Source: Stereocaulon alpinum (taxonomy: Eukaryota; Ascomycota; Lecanoromycetes; Lecanorales; Stereocaulaceae). Taken from it: a stretch of 64,000 bases of DNA. Made by a program: the position numbers and the translations under genes. The stretch covers positions 1 through 64,000 of the forward strand of contig JAEUBA010000076.1 in the NCBI GenBank assembly GCA_018257865.1, read 5' to 3'. This document shows positions 35,781-45,118 of the stretch, one piece after another (position 1 is the stretch's first letter; every line of letters begins with the position of its first letter). The notes beneath the pieces were generated by a model. The model searched no databases. It saw nothing but the letters and a program-made list of their open reading frames with translations, and was not told where the DNA came from.

Positions 35781-36743
35781 TCACTGGACACTTCCAGAAG
35801 TCTTGTTCTTCTCGTTCTCTGGGAAGTAGTACTCGAAATCACTAGAATCCACACGACCTCGTCTGTTACTACTAGCCTTAGTATCAAAGATAAGCATATA
35901 GCAGTCTATCAAAGTTAGTGATGTGATAATTCACAGAGGCAGAGGCAAGTAAACTTACTCCCATCGTCCGTTAATTCTTCTCTCACAACGCGGAAGATGT
36001 CACCTTCCTTGTAGTGCATCCTTAAGAAACCATCTTCATGCGCTACCCTCGGAGGAGAGTCTCTCCAAGCGCGGACGAATTCGTCTTTTCCCTGGTCCCT
36101 CTTCTTACTTGGCAGTGTCTACAAGGTACATGATTTAGCAAATCACCATGTTTCTTAGATCGCGAAACGTCTCTGGTAAGTTTTTGGCTGTTTTTTTCCA
36201 TGCCGTTCCCCGCTTATGGAGGTACCCATTTGAAAGGAAAATTGATTGTACACTTACGCTAGCGTTATCCAAAAGAGGAAACTCTTTCTCTAAGCTCTGC
36301 GGGTCCGTTGTCGACGAACGTTGTTCCACCTCCTGACTGTTCCCCGACTCCCAACGACTTGGATCATACTCCTCCCACTCTTCCTCAACAGCTTCCATCT
36401 TGGGTACGGTTTCATTCCGAGGTGTTGTCCCCCACCACGTCGCATCACTGAAGACTTGGTCGGGCATTATTAGTTCATGATCAGGCGTAGAGGGTGGTGC
36501 GTGAGCTGTGTGCTGACTTCGATCGTTGAGGCTGGAGGGGAGACCGAGTACTCCTTCTAGTTTACGGTGCAACTCTGACGGGTGGATTTGACCTTTGCTC
36601 GAACGCTCTCCTGGTGGAGTGATGTCTTCTACCCCAGCATCTTCTACCAGGATAGATGAATCTGCCGTTTGGAAGAGGTCCTGAGGCTCTTCGTTGAGCT
36701 GCTTCCGACCTTCCTCGTTGTTTGGATAGTCGTTCATGTTCAA
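35781..36743 (-). CDS. Hypothetical protein with C-terminal SH3-like domain
   Basis: Model: complement of exons 36258-36743, 35959-36118 and 35781-35905 (introns 139 and 53 nt; donors GTAAGT, branch points GCTAAA and CACTAAC; phases match), giving 256 residues. The first about 160 residues are acidic and low in complexity (for example MEAVEEEWEEYDPSRWE), probably disordered. The C-terminal exons encode RMHYKEGDIFRVVREELTDD, then CYMLIFDTKASSNRRGRVDS and SDFEYYFPE. The order (GD-hydrophobic-x-VV, a short hairpin, then RGRVxxxxFE) matches an SH3 beta-barrel, where the last strand normally reads RGxVPxxYVE. SH3-like domains bind proline-rich peptides, but the aromatic ligand-groove residues are not all obvious. 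A scaffold role is inference. The stop is at 35781. The splice model is well supported by phase. Confidence 0.65.
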
Positions 36744-38192
36744 GAAGGTGGCGTATCCTGGAGTGATGGATGCGGCTGGTCCTTAGGTGCTCTTGTTGGC
36801 GGCCTGGGATGTTTTGAAAGAGATGAGGGAGGCAACTGTATGATACAAACGTTATTGCTAGTTTGGAGCGGGGTAGTCTCGTGTTGGTATGCTTTATTAT
36901 CGTAAGTTCACCCGACAGAAGGCGAATTGGCTGTTGCCTGAAGATGATGTTAAGTCAAACATGCTTGCCGGGATTGCCCATATGCAAACGCCCGCTACAA
37001 AGCTCACCCTGTGCAGAAATCGATGCGAGATCCCTCCAATAACATACTGTATAGTTGTACTTACTGTAAGGGGAACAATATTCGAGTCTTCCTGATATAT
37101 GACTCCAAGGATACACGTAGGTCTTGTTGGCCTACTACCTTTATTTTTATCTTCGGCTACGTTTTCTACTCCACGACAAGCTCCTTCTTCGGTCCTTTGC
37201 CAATGCGGCAAGCTATCATGGTGGCGGCCTCACACATTTATGCTTCCCTCTAGTCATGGAGAGTTCCGTGACGTGGTCGCCGCGGCATATTTTGATCCCT
37301 CAAACCACCAGTGGTCCAATAAAGACTACCTTGATCAGCTGCAGAACGGTGATATTGAACCGTTCCACAGGCTCTGAAGCCATTACCATCGCCTGTCGAA
37401 GTTTGAATCACTGGTCAATCTTCAGCAGTGGCCAGTGGATGGAGGATCACACCTGAAGAATCGTAAGTCTTGTAATTTTGCTTCGTAGGCCTCATAAAGG
37501 CCAAAGTTTGTGAAAGTAATAAATAGTCAGCCAGTGTTAGATGACGAGGTGTCCGAAGACTCGCCAGAGCGCTACTAACTAGGCGATTGAATTATGTGCA
37601 TGAAGGCAAGACGATAGATGTGAACACCGCGTGCTCGTTGCGCTACGGTCTACGTGACTTCTTGAGCATGATGGTAGCGATGTCTCTTTGGCGCTTTTGC
37701 AGAAGGCGTATAGGCAAAGAAACGTCATGAATGGAGAATTGACGGGCGTGACGACCTCAACTCTAGTAATGCTATAACCTGCCTACTAGCCAGTACCACC
37801 CTGGCATTCCTCTCAAATCCAGCGTTGGCGGCCACTAGCGGAAGAACTTAAATGTTCAGGTTGATAAGACATGCTGATTACTCTAAAAAAAGGCAGTCAC
37901 ACCACGTATATGGTCTTTCAGCACACAAGTAGATCAAACGAGACTTAGTTGTGAACGATTCCTAGTTACAAGATTCCATGTCGGCTGGTCAATTTCGTCC
38001 AGTTCCACCAGCCTTCGTATACGTAATATATAAAACTTCCAGCTGCCGGCCGAAATCTCTCTATCATTAAAACCTTTGATCAACGTTGGTTGTGAAACCC
38101 GCGATACCCTATGATCCTCAGACTTCCACCTTGTCCCAGAATTGCTGTTGACGAAGCCCCTACAAGTCCCCATGGAAAATACCCAATTTGTG
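36744..38192. other. Intergenic region with unassigned coding-like fragments
   Basis: A frame at 37099-37377 starts with a hydrophobic stretch (IHVGLVGLLPLFLSSATFS) and ends SNKDYLDQLQNGDIEPFHRL; it could be a short secreted protein or a fragment. About 37600-37750 has ankyrin-like scraps (LEHDGSDVSLALLQKAY) in a broken frame. Neither is strong enough to call as a gene. Confidence 0.35.
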
Positions 38193-38292
38193 CTAGCTAG
38201 TTGCGAATCCGTGGTCACAACACACTTTGAACTTCTTCTGTAGCCGGCGCTTGCGTATGATCTTTTTTCCTCTTATCACTTTATCAACAACC

Positions 38293-39405
38293 TTAGCTGT
38301 TTGCCGTGCCCCCGCTCGGGTTGAGGAGCTCCCGATATGCTGACCTGGGAATGTGCAAAGCTCTCCCATCCCCAGGATCCACCGCATCCCAAAACTCCTG
38401 ACGATGAAGCCGCCGCAGCCAAGTCATAGGCACCACCCACTGTCTTCTCACTAGGCTCGAGTCGGGAGCGCCACGTGTGAATTTGTACTCAGAGAGGAAG
38501 CTAGGCCATTCCTGTACGAACGATGGCATGTTCGCCTCTCCAAATTCCCAATCAACGTATCCGCCAAAAACATAATTCTCCCAGCTGCAGCCCAGCTCAG
38601 CGATCTGCTCGCCTTCAAAGTAGGGTTCTCGAGCCACTTGCTTGAGCGTTGCTGGAAGTGTTTGTACTGTGTGTCCGTTCTTTAGCATCGTCGCCATGGT
38701 GAAAGCATAGTTGTTGATTGCATAGTCCAGTGCATGAGTGAGTTCATGCAGGATGGTTTTCGCCATTTGGAATTGGACGTTGAGGATCTGATTGCGATTG
38801 TTTCCAGCTTGAGAGTATAGGCTTTCGAGAGTAGTCAAGAATGTCGTACTTAAGTGGATGCGAGATGGGGGGCCGCGATATGTTGCATCCTCCACGATCA
38901 TGGTTGGACGCGACAAATCCTGAGTGCCCCAAACCGTTACAGCTTTTGAGCCTTCCATAGGCCAGGCTTCTGGATGGGTGAACGCCCATTTGAGACTTGA
39001 TGCAAGGCGTTCCAATGCAGAGCTGACTCTTCGCGCTGTTTCTCCTGGGCCGATCGAGTACGTCTTTGCGAACCGCTTTGTTGAGGAGTCACGGTCTGAA
39101 CTTGGTACTACAAGTTCCCCACGAACACTGTACAGGACGTAGTAAAAGTACTCAAGGCTCGCCGGGCTCGTCGCAATTTTCGTGGCCAACTGGAAAACAG
39201 GGGATAGTGTGTTGGTAAATTGCTGGAACTGGTCGTCCGTCATACCTGCCGGGAGTGTCCATGATGTCCTTTGGTCGAAGATCGGCAGGGACCTATCTGT
39301 TATCGTTCCTCTAGTTGGCGTTGCTTCGTCCTGATCCAGATATCCAAGCTCGCCCCATTGTTCTTGAGTAATGCTTCGGAAATTGCGTCTGGTATCAGGA
39401 TCCAT
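38293..39405 (-). CDS. Zincin-like protein with intact HExxH motif (tandem paralogue A)
   Basis: 370 residues when started at the ATG at 39405, chosen because MDPDTRRNF...GYLDQDE then aligns with the start of the neighbouring paralogue (MDARIRDKY...GYLDEPS). An intact metal-binding HELTH lies at residues 220-224 within TILHELTHALDYA, and a downstream conserved EGEQIAELGCSWEN could supply the third (Glu) zinc ligand, as in gluzincins. There is no signal peptide, so it is probably cytoplasmic or nuclear. The overall family is unfamiliar. The frame stops at 38293 just after a run of five G (coding strand); shifting by one base there opens a Lys/Arg-rich tail to 38193 that resembles the basic tail of the paralogue, so the C-terminus may be truncated by a recent frameshift or sequence error. 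Peptidase activity is plausible but inferred only from the motif. Confidence 0.7.
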   Translation of the reverse strand: MDPDTRRNFRSITQEQWGELGYLDQDEATPTRGTITDRSLPIFDQRTSWTLPAGMTDDQFQQFTNTLSPVFQLATKIATSPASLEYFYYVLYSVRGELVVPSSDRDSSTKRFAKTYSIGPGETARRVSSALERLASSLKWAFTHPEAWPMEGSKAVTVWGTQDLSRPTMIVEDATYRGPPSRIHLSTTFLTTLESLYSQAGNNRNQILNVQFQMAKTILHELTHALDYAINNYAFTMATMLKNGHTVQTLPATLKQVAREPYFEGEQIAELGCSWENYVFGGYVDWEFGEANMPSFVQEWPSFLSEYKFTRGAPDSSLVRRQWVVPMTWLRRLHRQEFWDAVDPGDGRALHIPRSAYRELLNPSGGTANS

Positions 39406-40319
39406 TTCGGCTCTGGACGTCAAGGAAAGAAGTGTAGACCGGAATATGTATATATATCGATAGGGTTGATTTGAACACCAATGCGGGGCCATCTTTGGTG
39501 TTGAGTTGTAATTAATGTTAACAAAGCTGCTCCGAATGCGTTAAAGTGTTGCCGTGTAAGCATGTCTGATTGGAGGTTTTCTGTGAATCTTGAAACACAA
39601 TCTGACCAGAAAGGTTTCTTTGTGTACGGAGAGTTGGGAGGCGTTCCCCTTATCATGTCCACAGTGTTCAATTGGTGGGCAACCAAGTGAAGCGCATTGA
39701 TCTTGAGGCAGAGGGATAGGTCATTGCTGGGAGATTGGTATCGCGAGATACCTGGCGAAAGCTCCGCATAGCCTAAACCTTGATTGATTTTTAGACTAGA
39801 GGGCGGACATGAAGCTGTGTAGCTCATTGAATCCGAGAGCATTTGGTGGAGTATCATCGAGGTGTGATTGACACCGTGAATTCGGCGTTATCCTTCGCTT
39901 GCTCAGATATTCAGACCCAGGCAGCTGTGCTGTTGAACAGCTTTTTAAGCGGTTCAAATTGGCATCTCATTTGCCAACGCTACAATTGTCGTCGTTTGAA
40001 CCAATCCTTAGCACGCGCGCCAAATCCTCTATTTAGACTGGCAGCAAACCCTCAATACAGTAGTAGACGTACTCGACGTCAACTTGTAATGAACATTGTT
40101 GCCTTGCTCATTGCATCGGAATCCCACCTCGGTCCATTTGCGGAGTATCTCATGGCTAGAAGCCTGCCCTATCACCACATCCCAATGCCCTTGCAAATAG
40201 ATGTTCCGAATGTAGTAGAACGAGATCAAACATGTGGTTGACAGCCTCGCCAGATCCGCACGCTCAGGTCCGCACGTCTGTTAAAAGTCGTTTCTAGACT
40301 CATGATCGAGTCCGATTGT
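39406..40319. other. Spacer between the two zincin-like paralogues
   Basis: Frames at 39420-39857 (minus) and 39843-40241 (plus) have no recognisable features. Probably promoter of gene A and 3' flank of gene B. Confidence 0.4.
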
Positions 40320-41714
40320 TCAGAAGGCAGCAGCTGAGTCTCCATCCTTTCGAACCTTTTGCAACCTTTTCCTCGCATTCACAGCCTCTGCATTGATCTG
40401 GTTCGCGATGTGCAGTTTCCCAGCACGTATCGACTTGCGATTATCAATAATCCTCTGCAGTCGTTCGGCCAAGGTCTCGTTGGCTTTCGAAGCTGAAGGG
40501 TCCCTAACCATGCCTGCAGCAACTCGGAATGAGTCCAGTCCGTCGCTGGGCATCTCAATGGACCCAGGTCTGATCAGAAGGGAAGTCGTGTCAGTCTCAG
40601 TGTCTGAATTGGTGACGAGGATGCCGACAATTTGTCTGATGTATAGAGCTGTGGCGTCACCTGCTCTCATGTCGTCCCAAAATTCCTGCCGGTGGATATT
40701 GCGGAGGTAATGGAGTGGTACGACAAATTGAGTCGCGGTCCCTTTGTACCTTGCTCGCCGTGGGAAGTCGCCATCGGTGAGAAATGAAGGCCATTGGCTG
40801 AAGAAGAGAGGGTGGTCGACTTGATTCGCCCACTGTATACTTCCGCCAAGGACGGCATTCTCCCAGCAGTAGCCCAATTCTGCAACACTGTCATTTTCTA
40901 GGAACGGCTCGTTGCTCCCCACGCGCTCTTTAGTCCGTTGTTTTTTCTCAAGCTCCGCAAGATCGTGAATTGTAGACTCCATGATAGCGTCAAGAAGCAA
41001 AGCGAGATCAGCCGCATGTCCAATAGCGTGGGCGATGTTATGACAGATACTAACTGCGAGTTTGAATTGCAAAGTGAGAATCTGCGCAGTCTTATCTCCA
41101 CCACTCTTGAGAAGCATGCTGAGCTTGACGAGAAGATTACGGTTGATGTGGATCACAGAGGCAATACCTCGTGGAGTGCCCGAATCGTCGGCGATGTTAA
41201 TGCCATAAGGGTGAAGAGCCAGTGAGTGTGCTACAACGTTATCGCAGTTCTCTCTGCTATCCTCTTTCGGATCATCCACCAAAAAGCTGAGGGAATCGGC
41301 CAGACGGCTGAGCGCTTTCCTCGCCATTTTGCGCCGCGTTTCATTCGACTCAGTCCGCTCAATCTCGAAGACCGGCTGCCCTTCATAGTCCATTGGTCTA
41401 GGAGGAAAACGGCGTGGGCTGTAAATGATCTTGTAAAGAAGGTCTAAGCTTGCCGGGCATTCGAGCATTGCGGAAGCCAGACGAAGCACCGAATCCATTT
41501 CGAGACACACCTCTGCATATTGGGTGTCTGAGTACTGTGTCCATATCACATGTCCTACAAGTGGTCTTGAGTGGTGTTTGTGATGAAATATTGGAAGCTT
41601 CGGAAGAGTCAAGCCGATAGCGTACTGGTCGGAGCTCGGTTCATCAAGGTAGCCAAGACTTTTCCAATCCTCCTCCAAGAACGTGGAGTACTTGTCCCTA
41701 ATCCGAGCATCCAT
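40320..41714 (-). CDS. Zincin-like protein with degenerate HNxxH motif (tandem paralogue B)
   Basis: A 464-residue uninterrupted frame, clearly homologous to the downstream same-strand neighbour: EEDWKSLGYLDEPSS near the start, the ASLDLLYKIIYSPR block (about 88-101), the ENDSVAELGYCWENAVLGG block and the HRQEFWDDMRAGDATALYI block all have counterparts. At the metal site it reads HNIAH (225-229) where the neighbour reads HELTH: the catalytic Glu is Asn while both His ligands remain. It should thus still be able to bind a metal but not act as a classical HExxH peptidase. The C-terminus is longer and basic (NARKRLQKVRK). There is no signal peptide or membrane segment. It probably arose by tandem duplication, then lost or changed activity; a regulatory or binding role is speculation. 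Confidence 0.7.
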   Translation of the reverse strand: MDARIRDKYSTFLEEDWKSLGYLDEPSSDQYAIGLTLPKLPIFHHKHHSRPLVGHVIWTQYSDTQYAEVCLEMDSVLRLASAMLECPASLDLLYKIIYSPRRFPPRPMDYEGQPVFEIERTESNETRRKMARKALSRLADSLSFLVDDPKEDSRENCDNVVAHSLALHPYGINIADDSGTPRGIASVIHINRNLLVKLSMLLKSGGDKTAQILTLQFKLAVSICHNIAHAIGHAADLALLLDAIMESTIHDLAELEKKQRTKERVGSNEPFLENDSVAELGYCWENAVLGGSIQWANQVDHPLFFSQWPSFLTDGDFPRRARYKGTATQFVVPLHYLRNIHRQEFWDDMRAGDATALYIRQIVGILVTNSDTETDTTSLLIRPGSIEMPSDGLDSFRVAAGMVRDPSASKANETLAERLQRIIDNRKSIRAGKLHIANQINAEAVNARKRLQKVRKDGDSAAAF

Positions 41715-43055
41715 ATTAAGAACGAAGTGAGGTAATCACTGCCACGTTCACCAAGCGGTAGTGAATCTTCCTTGGATATATCGACTTTCTAGAATATGTT
41801 GTCCAGCAATGAGTCTCGAATAGGTCAAAAGACGGTTCAGGCACAGTCAGCTTCGTGTTGCCGGAGTCGGCGAAAGCATTGAAGAGTCAAGGACAAAGAA
41901 ATGAATGGTAAACAGATTTGGTGTAGGGTGAGCATTGAATAACTCTAGGCTAGTCAATCGGATCCGTGACAGTCACTATCAAAAAGGAAGTACATCGCAG
42001 TAACCAGCCCATGATTTGTTCAATTGCAGATGACCCGAGGCTAAAAGATCCTACCCTTGATTGAAGAGCAGTGAAGACACCCAGTGGTCTGTCTTATATC
42101 TGGCGCTGCTTAGAGGGAAGAACAAAGGAGGATGTTTGGTCCATCTTCCGCTTTCACTCTGGAGCTTCGAGCACGTGAAGTAGCAAACAGTGCAAAACAC
42201 ATACGCAGCAGTTTGAGTTACAAAAGGCCACACCTAGCGAGCCGCCAGCCATGTATGCTAGTTCTCTGGTGACGTGGATTACCATACCCTTAGAGCAAAC
42301 CAATATCAGCTGAAGCGTTACCAATTCGTCTTAAAATCAGTATGCAGCAATCAGCATCGAGTGTGCGGCCACATTAACGCATGCGCCTATGGACCATTGG
42401 AAGGCGCCCAATGGCATCTTTTCCAATGGAATCCCATGATCAAGGAGGGACATGCAGATGTTTGCTCCTTGTTGGACTTTTTGAGTCAGTATCCGGGCAT
42501 GTGCTGCTTATTCGCCCCTGAAGAGCATAGCAAAGCTTGAATTAAATCGTAGAGCTTTCAAACACCACATTGAAATCTCATTGTTGGAATGATCCAGCAT
42601 AAGATCAAGGCATTGAAGAGATGGATGGCGACGGCCTTGGCGCCAAGACCAATCAGCTAATAATCTTGGTACCTCATGGTCTCGAGTTTCTGTACTCACA
42701 CAGTAACACGACCATAGGACTTGTAGTCGCGCATACCAAGGTGCTAATGCTATGATACATGCAGAACAACGCATTGCATACTCTCCACTGCCACCTGACT
42801 GCAGGGGGAAGTGCTCCCGCAGGATGTGCACCGCCTCAACCCCGAATCCATCAGCGCTTGTCCCATTCTTGTGTGCTACCAGACACTCTACGCCGCAAGG
42901 GCTGAGCTCATGAAACAGTTGACTCAGTGTCATCTGGCAATGTGTTCTTCGTGGAAGCCTATACCTAGCTCCATACTCCCGCCCTTTGCTTTCATTACCT
43001 ACTGCTGTTTGCTATTCTGAATTCTGTTCCTTGTCAGCACTTGAACTTCCCGAAG
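41715..43055. other. Intergenic region, no supported gene
   Basis: Short frames on both strands (for example 42274-42540 plus, 42508-42933 minus) overlap each other and show no motif. Nothing else seen. Confidence 0.45.
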
Positions 43056-44120
43056 ATGGCAACTCTATTGTTACTCCGTTTTCTTTTCGTCTGCTCAACC
43101 GCTGCTGTTGCTACTGAGTCTCTGCCAGCTGCGTCTCCGCCAGTCGATAACTCAAAGTACATATTGGACCCGCTTAACTCCACCTCCTATGGCAGGATAC
43201 TCTCTCCCGAGCGCATAATCCTCAAGCTCGACTGCCCAGGATGTCCTAAGTACCATTCATCATGGGATACGGATGCCACAGCTTTGGTCAGTCCTTGAAC
43301 CTTTCTCAATATGCCTTGCTGATGTGATTGATACTTACAGATCTGGGACTTCACAATCAACGGCTCCTCACCCCAGATTCTCCTTAACAACGACAACTTC
43401 TACCCTCCCGGCAAAGAACAGGGCTGGACTCCAATAACTGCGCATGCGGCTCTACCCGTTCCGTCCACCACCACCATCGACTCCTACATTGACGCACCCA
43501 ATACCTATGAAAAGGCCGGCTTGTATGGCCTTGTCCAGACCTTCCGGGTCGAGAACGAGCATGGGTGGAACCTTACGAGTATACGGTTTACGACTATACA
43601 GTATGGAACTACAAGGAGGAATCTGTTCGAAAATGATTATTGGAACGTCAGCATGGTGCAAGTCTTCCTCTTGCAGACACCGCATGAAGAGCGCAAGGAT
43701 CTTAGGAGAGGAAAGGAGAGCACGACAGTGATGGACTGGACCCTGGAGTGGTGGCAGATAACGCCGATGCCCATGCTTCTCGAGATGCATATGCAAGAGG
43801 ACGAAAATCCGGAGACCATGCCGCTGCCTCTAGGATTGAAGAACAAGCTACTTGGGATAGAAGAGCCTGATGATGAGGCCCGAGAGCCTGCGGCTGGCAA
43901 AGGACAAAGCTGGGGTCTTAGCGGCAATCGTTGGGCCATAGCGGCAGTGGCGCTTTCAATCACGCTCATTGTCAATGCTGCTGCTGTTGGGATCTGTCTT
44001 GCGATCATTGCGGCCCTCGCTCGGGGAACTGATGGCGGCGTGAACAGTTGCACAAGTGGAGTAAGAGAGGTTGAGGAAACGCGGCCGTTGTTGGATGATG
44101 AGGACTCGGAAGCTGAGTAG
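43056..44120 (+). CDS. Type I membrane glycoprotein with acidic dileucine tail (DUF7728-like)
   Basis: Model: exons 43056-43286 and 43341-44120 (54-nt intron, phase 0, GTCAGT donor), giving 336 residues. Residues 1-21 form a signal peptide (LLLLRFLFVCSTAAVATES). The luminal part has LKLDCPGCPKY (a CxxC pair, about 60-70), a conserved-looking beta domain (IWDFTINGSSPQILLNNDNFYPP) and several N-glycosylation sites. One transmembrane helix spans about 274-304 (WAIAAVALSITLIVNAAAVGICLAIIAALA in sense). The short cytosolic tail ends EETRPLLDDEDSEAE and contains ExxxLL at 323-328, a typical adaptor (AP-2/AP-3) sorting signal for endosome or vacuole. The layout recalls fungal proteins labelled DUF7728 (from memory). 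Function unknown; residence in the endo-vacuolar system is inferred. Confidence 0.85.
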
Positions 44121-45118
44121 GTAAGCAAAGAGCAGTAGACGTCATTAGTCCATCGCGAAGTGTACACGTATTAGTTCATGTTTTATTTGGTAGCTCACAG
44201 TATATGCGATTCGGATTTTTGCCACTCATGTGATGCTAAGCTTCTCCTATATTGGACTTCTACTCGTTGATACATTGTCTGCGTTCTTGACCTGGCTTCC
44301 CTTCCTCACAAGGTACAAGAACCATCCCGCAATCCAGTCCTCCTCTCCTCAAACAGGTCCCACTCGGAACCACCTCCGCTAAGCTACTAACAATTCCCTA
44401 CGTGCATTCATACCTCACCACAGACGTTCTAGCTATCCGCCAACCTTCAACCCGTTTGACTCTGCCATGGGCCCTTACCAAAATCTACCAACACCACACC
44501 TAGTCGCCAGACGTACCAATCGACTATTCAAACATACCTTAGCATCTTCGAAACCCCTTCGGGCTCAACTAGCGGTGCTACACGTCCCGCGCTAGTACTG
44601 TACCACGGTCCCTGGAAACCCTGTCGAATCTACGGAGTACGCCCTTTCCCTCGACATCAACTCCTTTCGCGCTTGCTGTCGTTTGCGATCATGGTGACGT
44701 GTGTTAGTTGCAGCTCTGGTCTTCCGTCTGCTTCGGGAGGTATGGTTTTTGTAGATAGCCGGGTTCAGGGGATTGTAGCATAGACTGGAGAGGTCAAAGA
44801 TGGATGCGTGGGATTGTTGTATGGTTTGTTATCTATGCTGGATGATTGCATTGTTAGTTCTATGAGTGAAAGGGGTTATCGTGGTAGGTGAACGTTGTGG
44901 TAAGATTTTGATTGAAGCGATGGCTGCTAAGTCCAAAATGCCTGCACCTTCTACAGTCTCTAACATTTTGGAAAAAAGCCATCTATCCCACCGACCAGAG
45001 CAAGATTGGCCTAGCAGCACCCAATGCCAATGACGACAAGCGATAAAGAGTCAACGAAAATAGCCTTTTCACAGTCCAAGTCGACAGAGTCTTGTGCCAT
45101 ACAGTGCAAAGTCGAAGC
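44121..45118. other. Intergenic region between convergent genes
   Basis: No supported frame. Probably 3' untranslated regions of the membrane protein and Argonaute genes. Confidence 0.5.

Noticed and set aside
36135..36258. C-terminal extension NLPETFRDLRN of the SH3-like protein's first exon
   Set aside because: This lies within an intron with GTAAGT donor and GCTAAA branch site; splicing gives the SH3-like domain.
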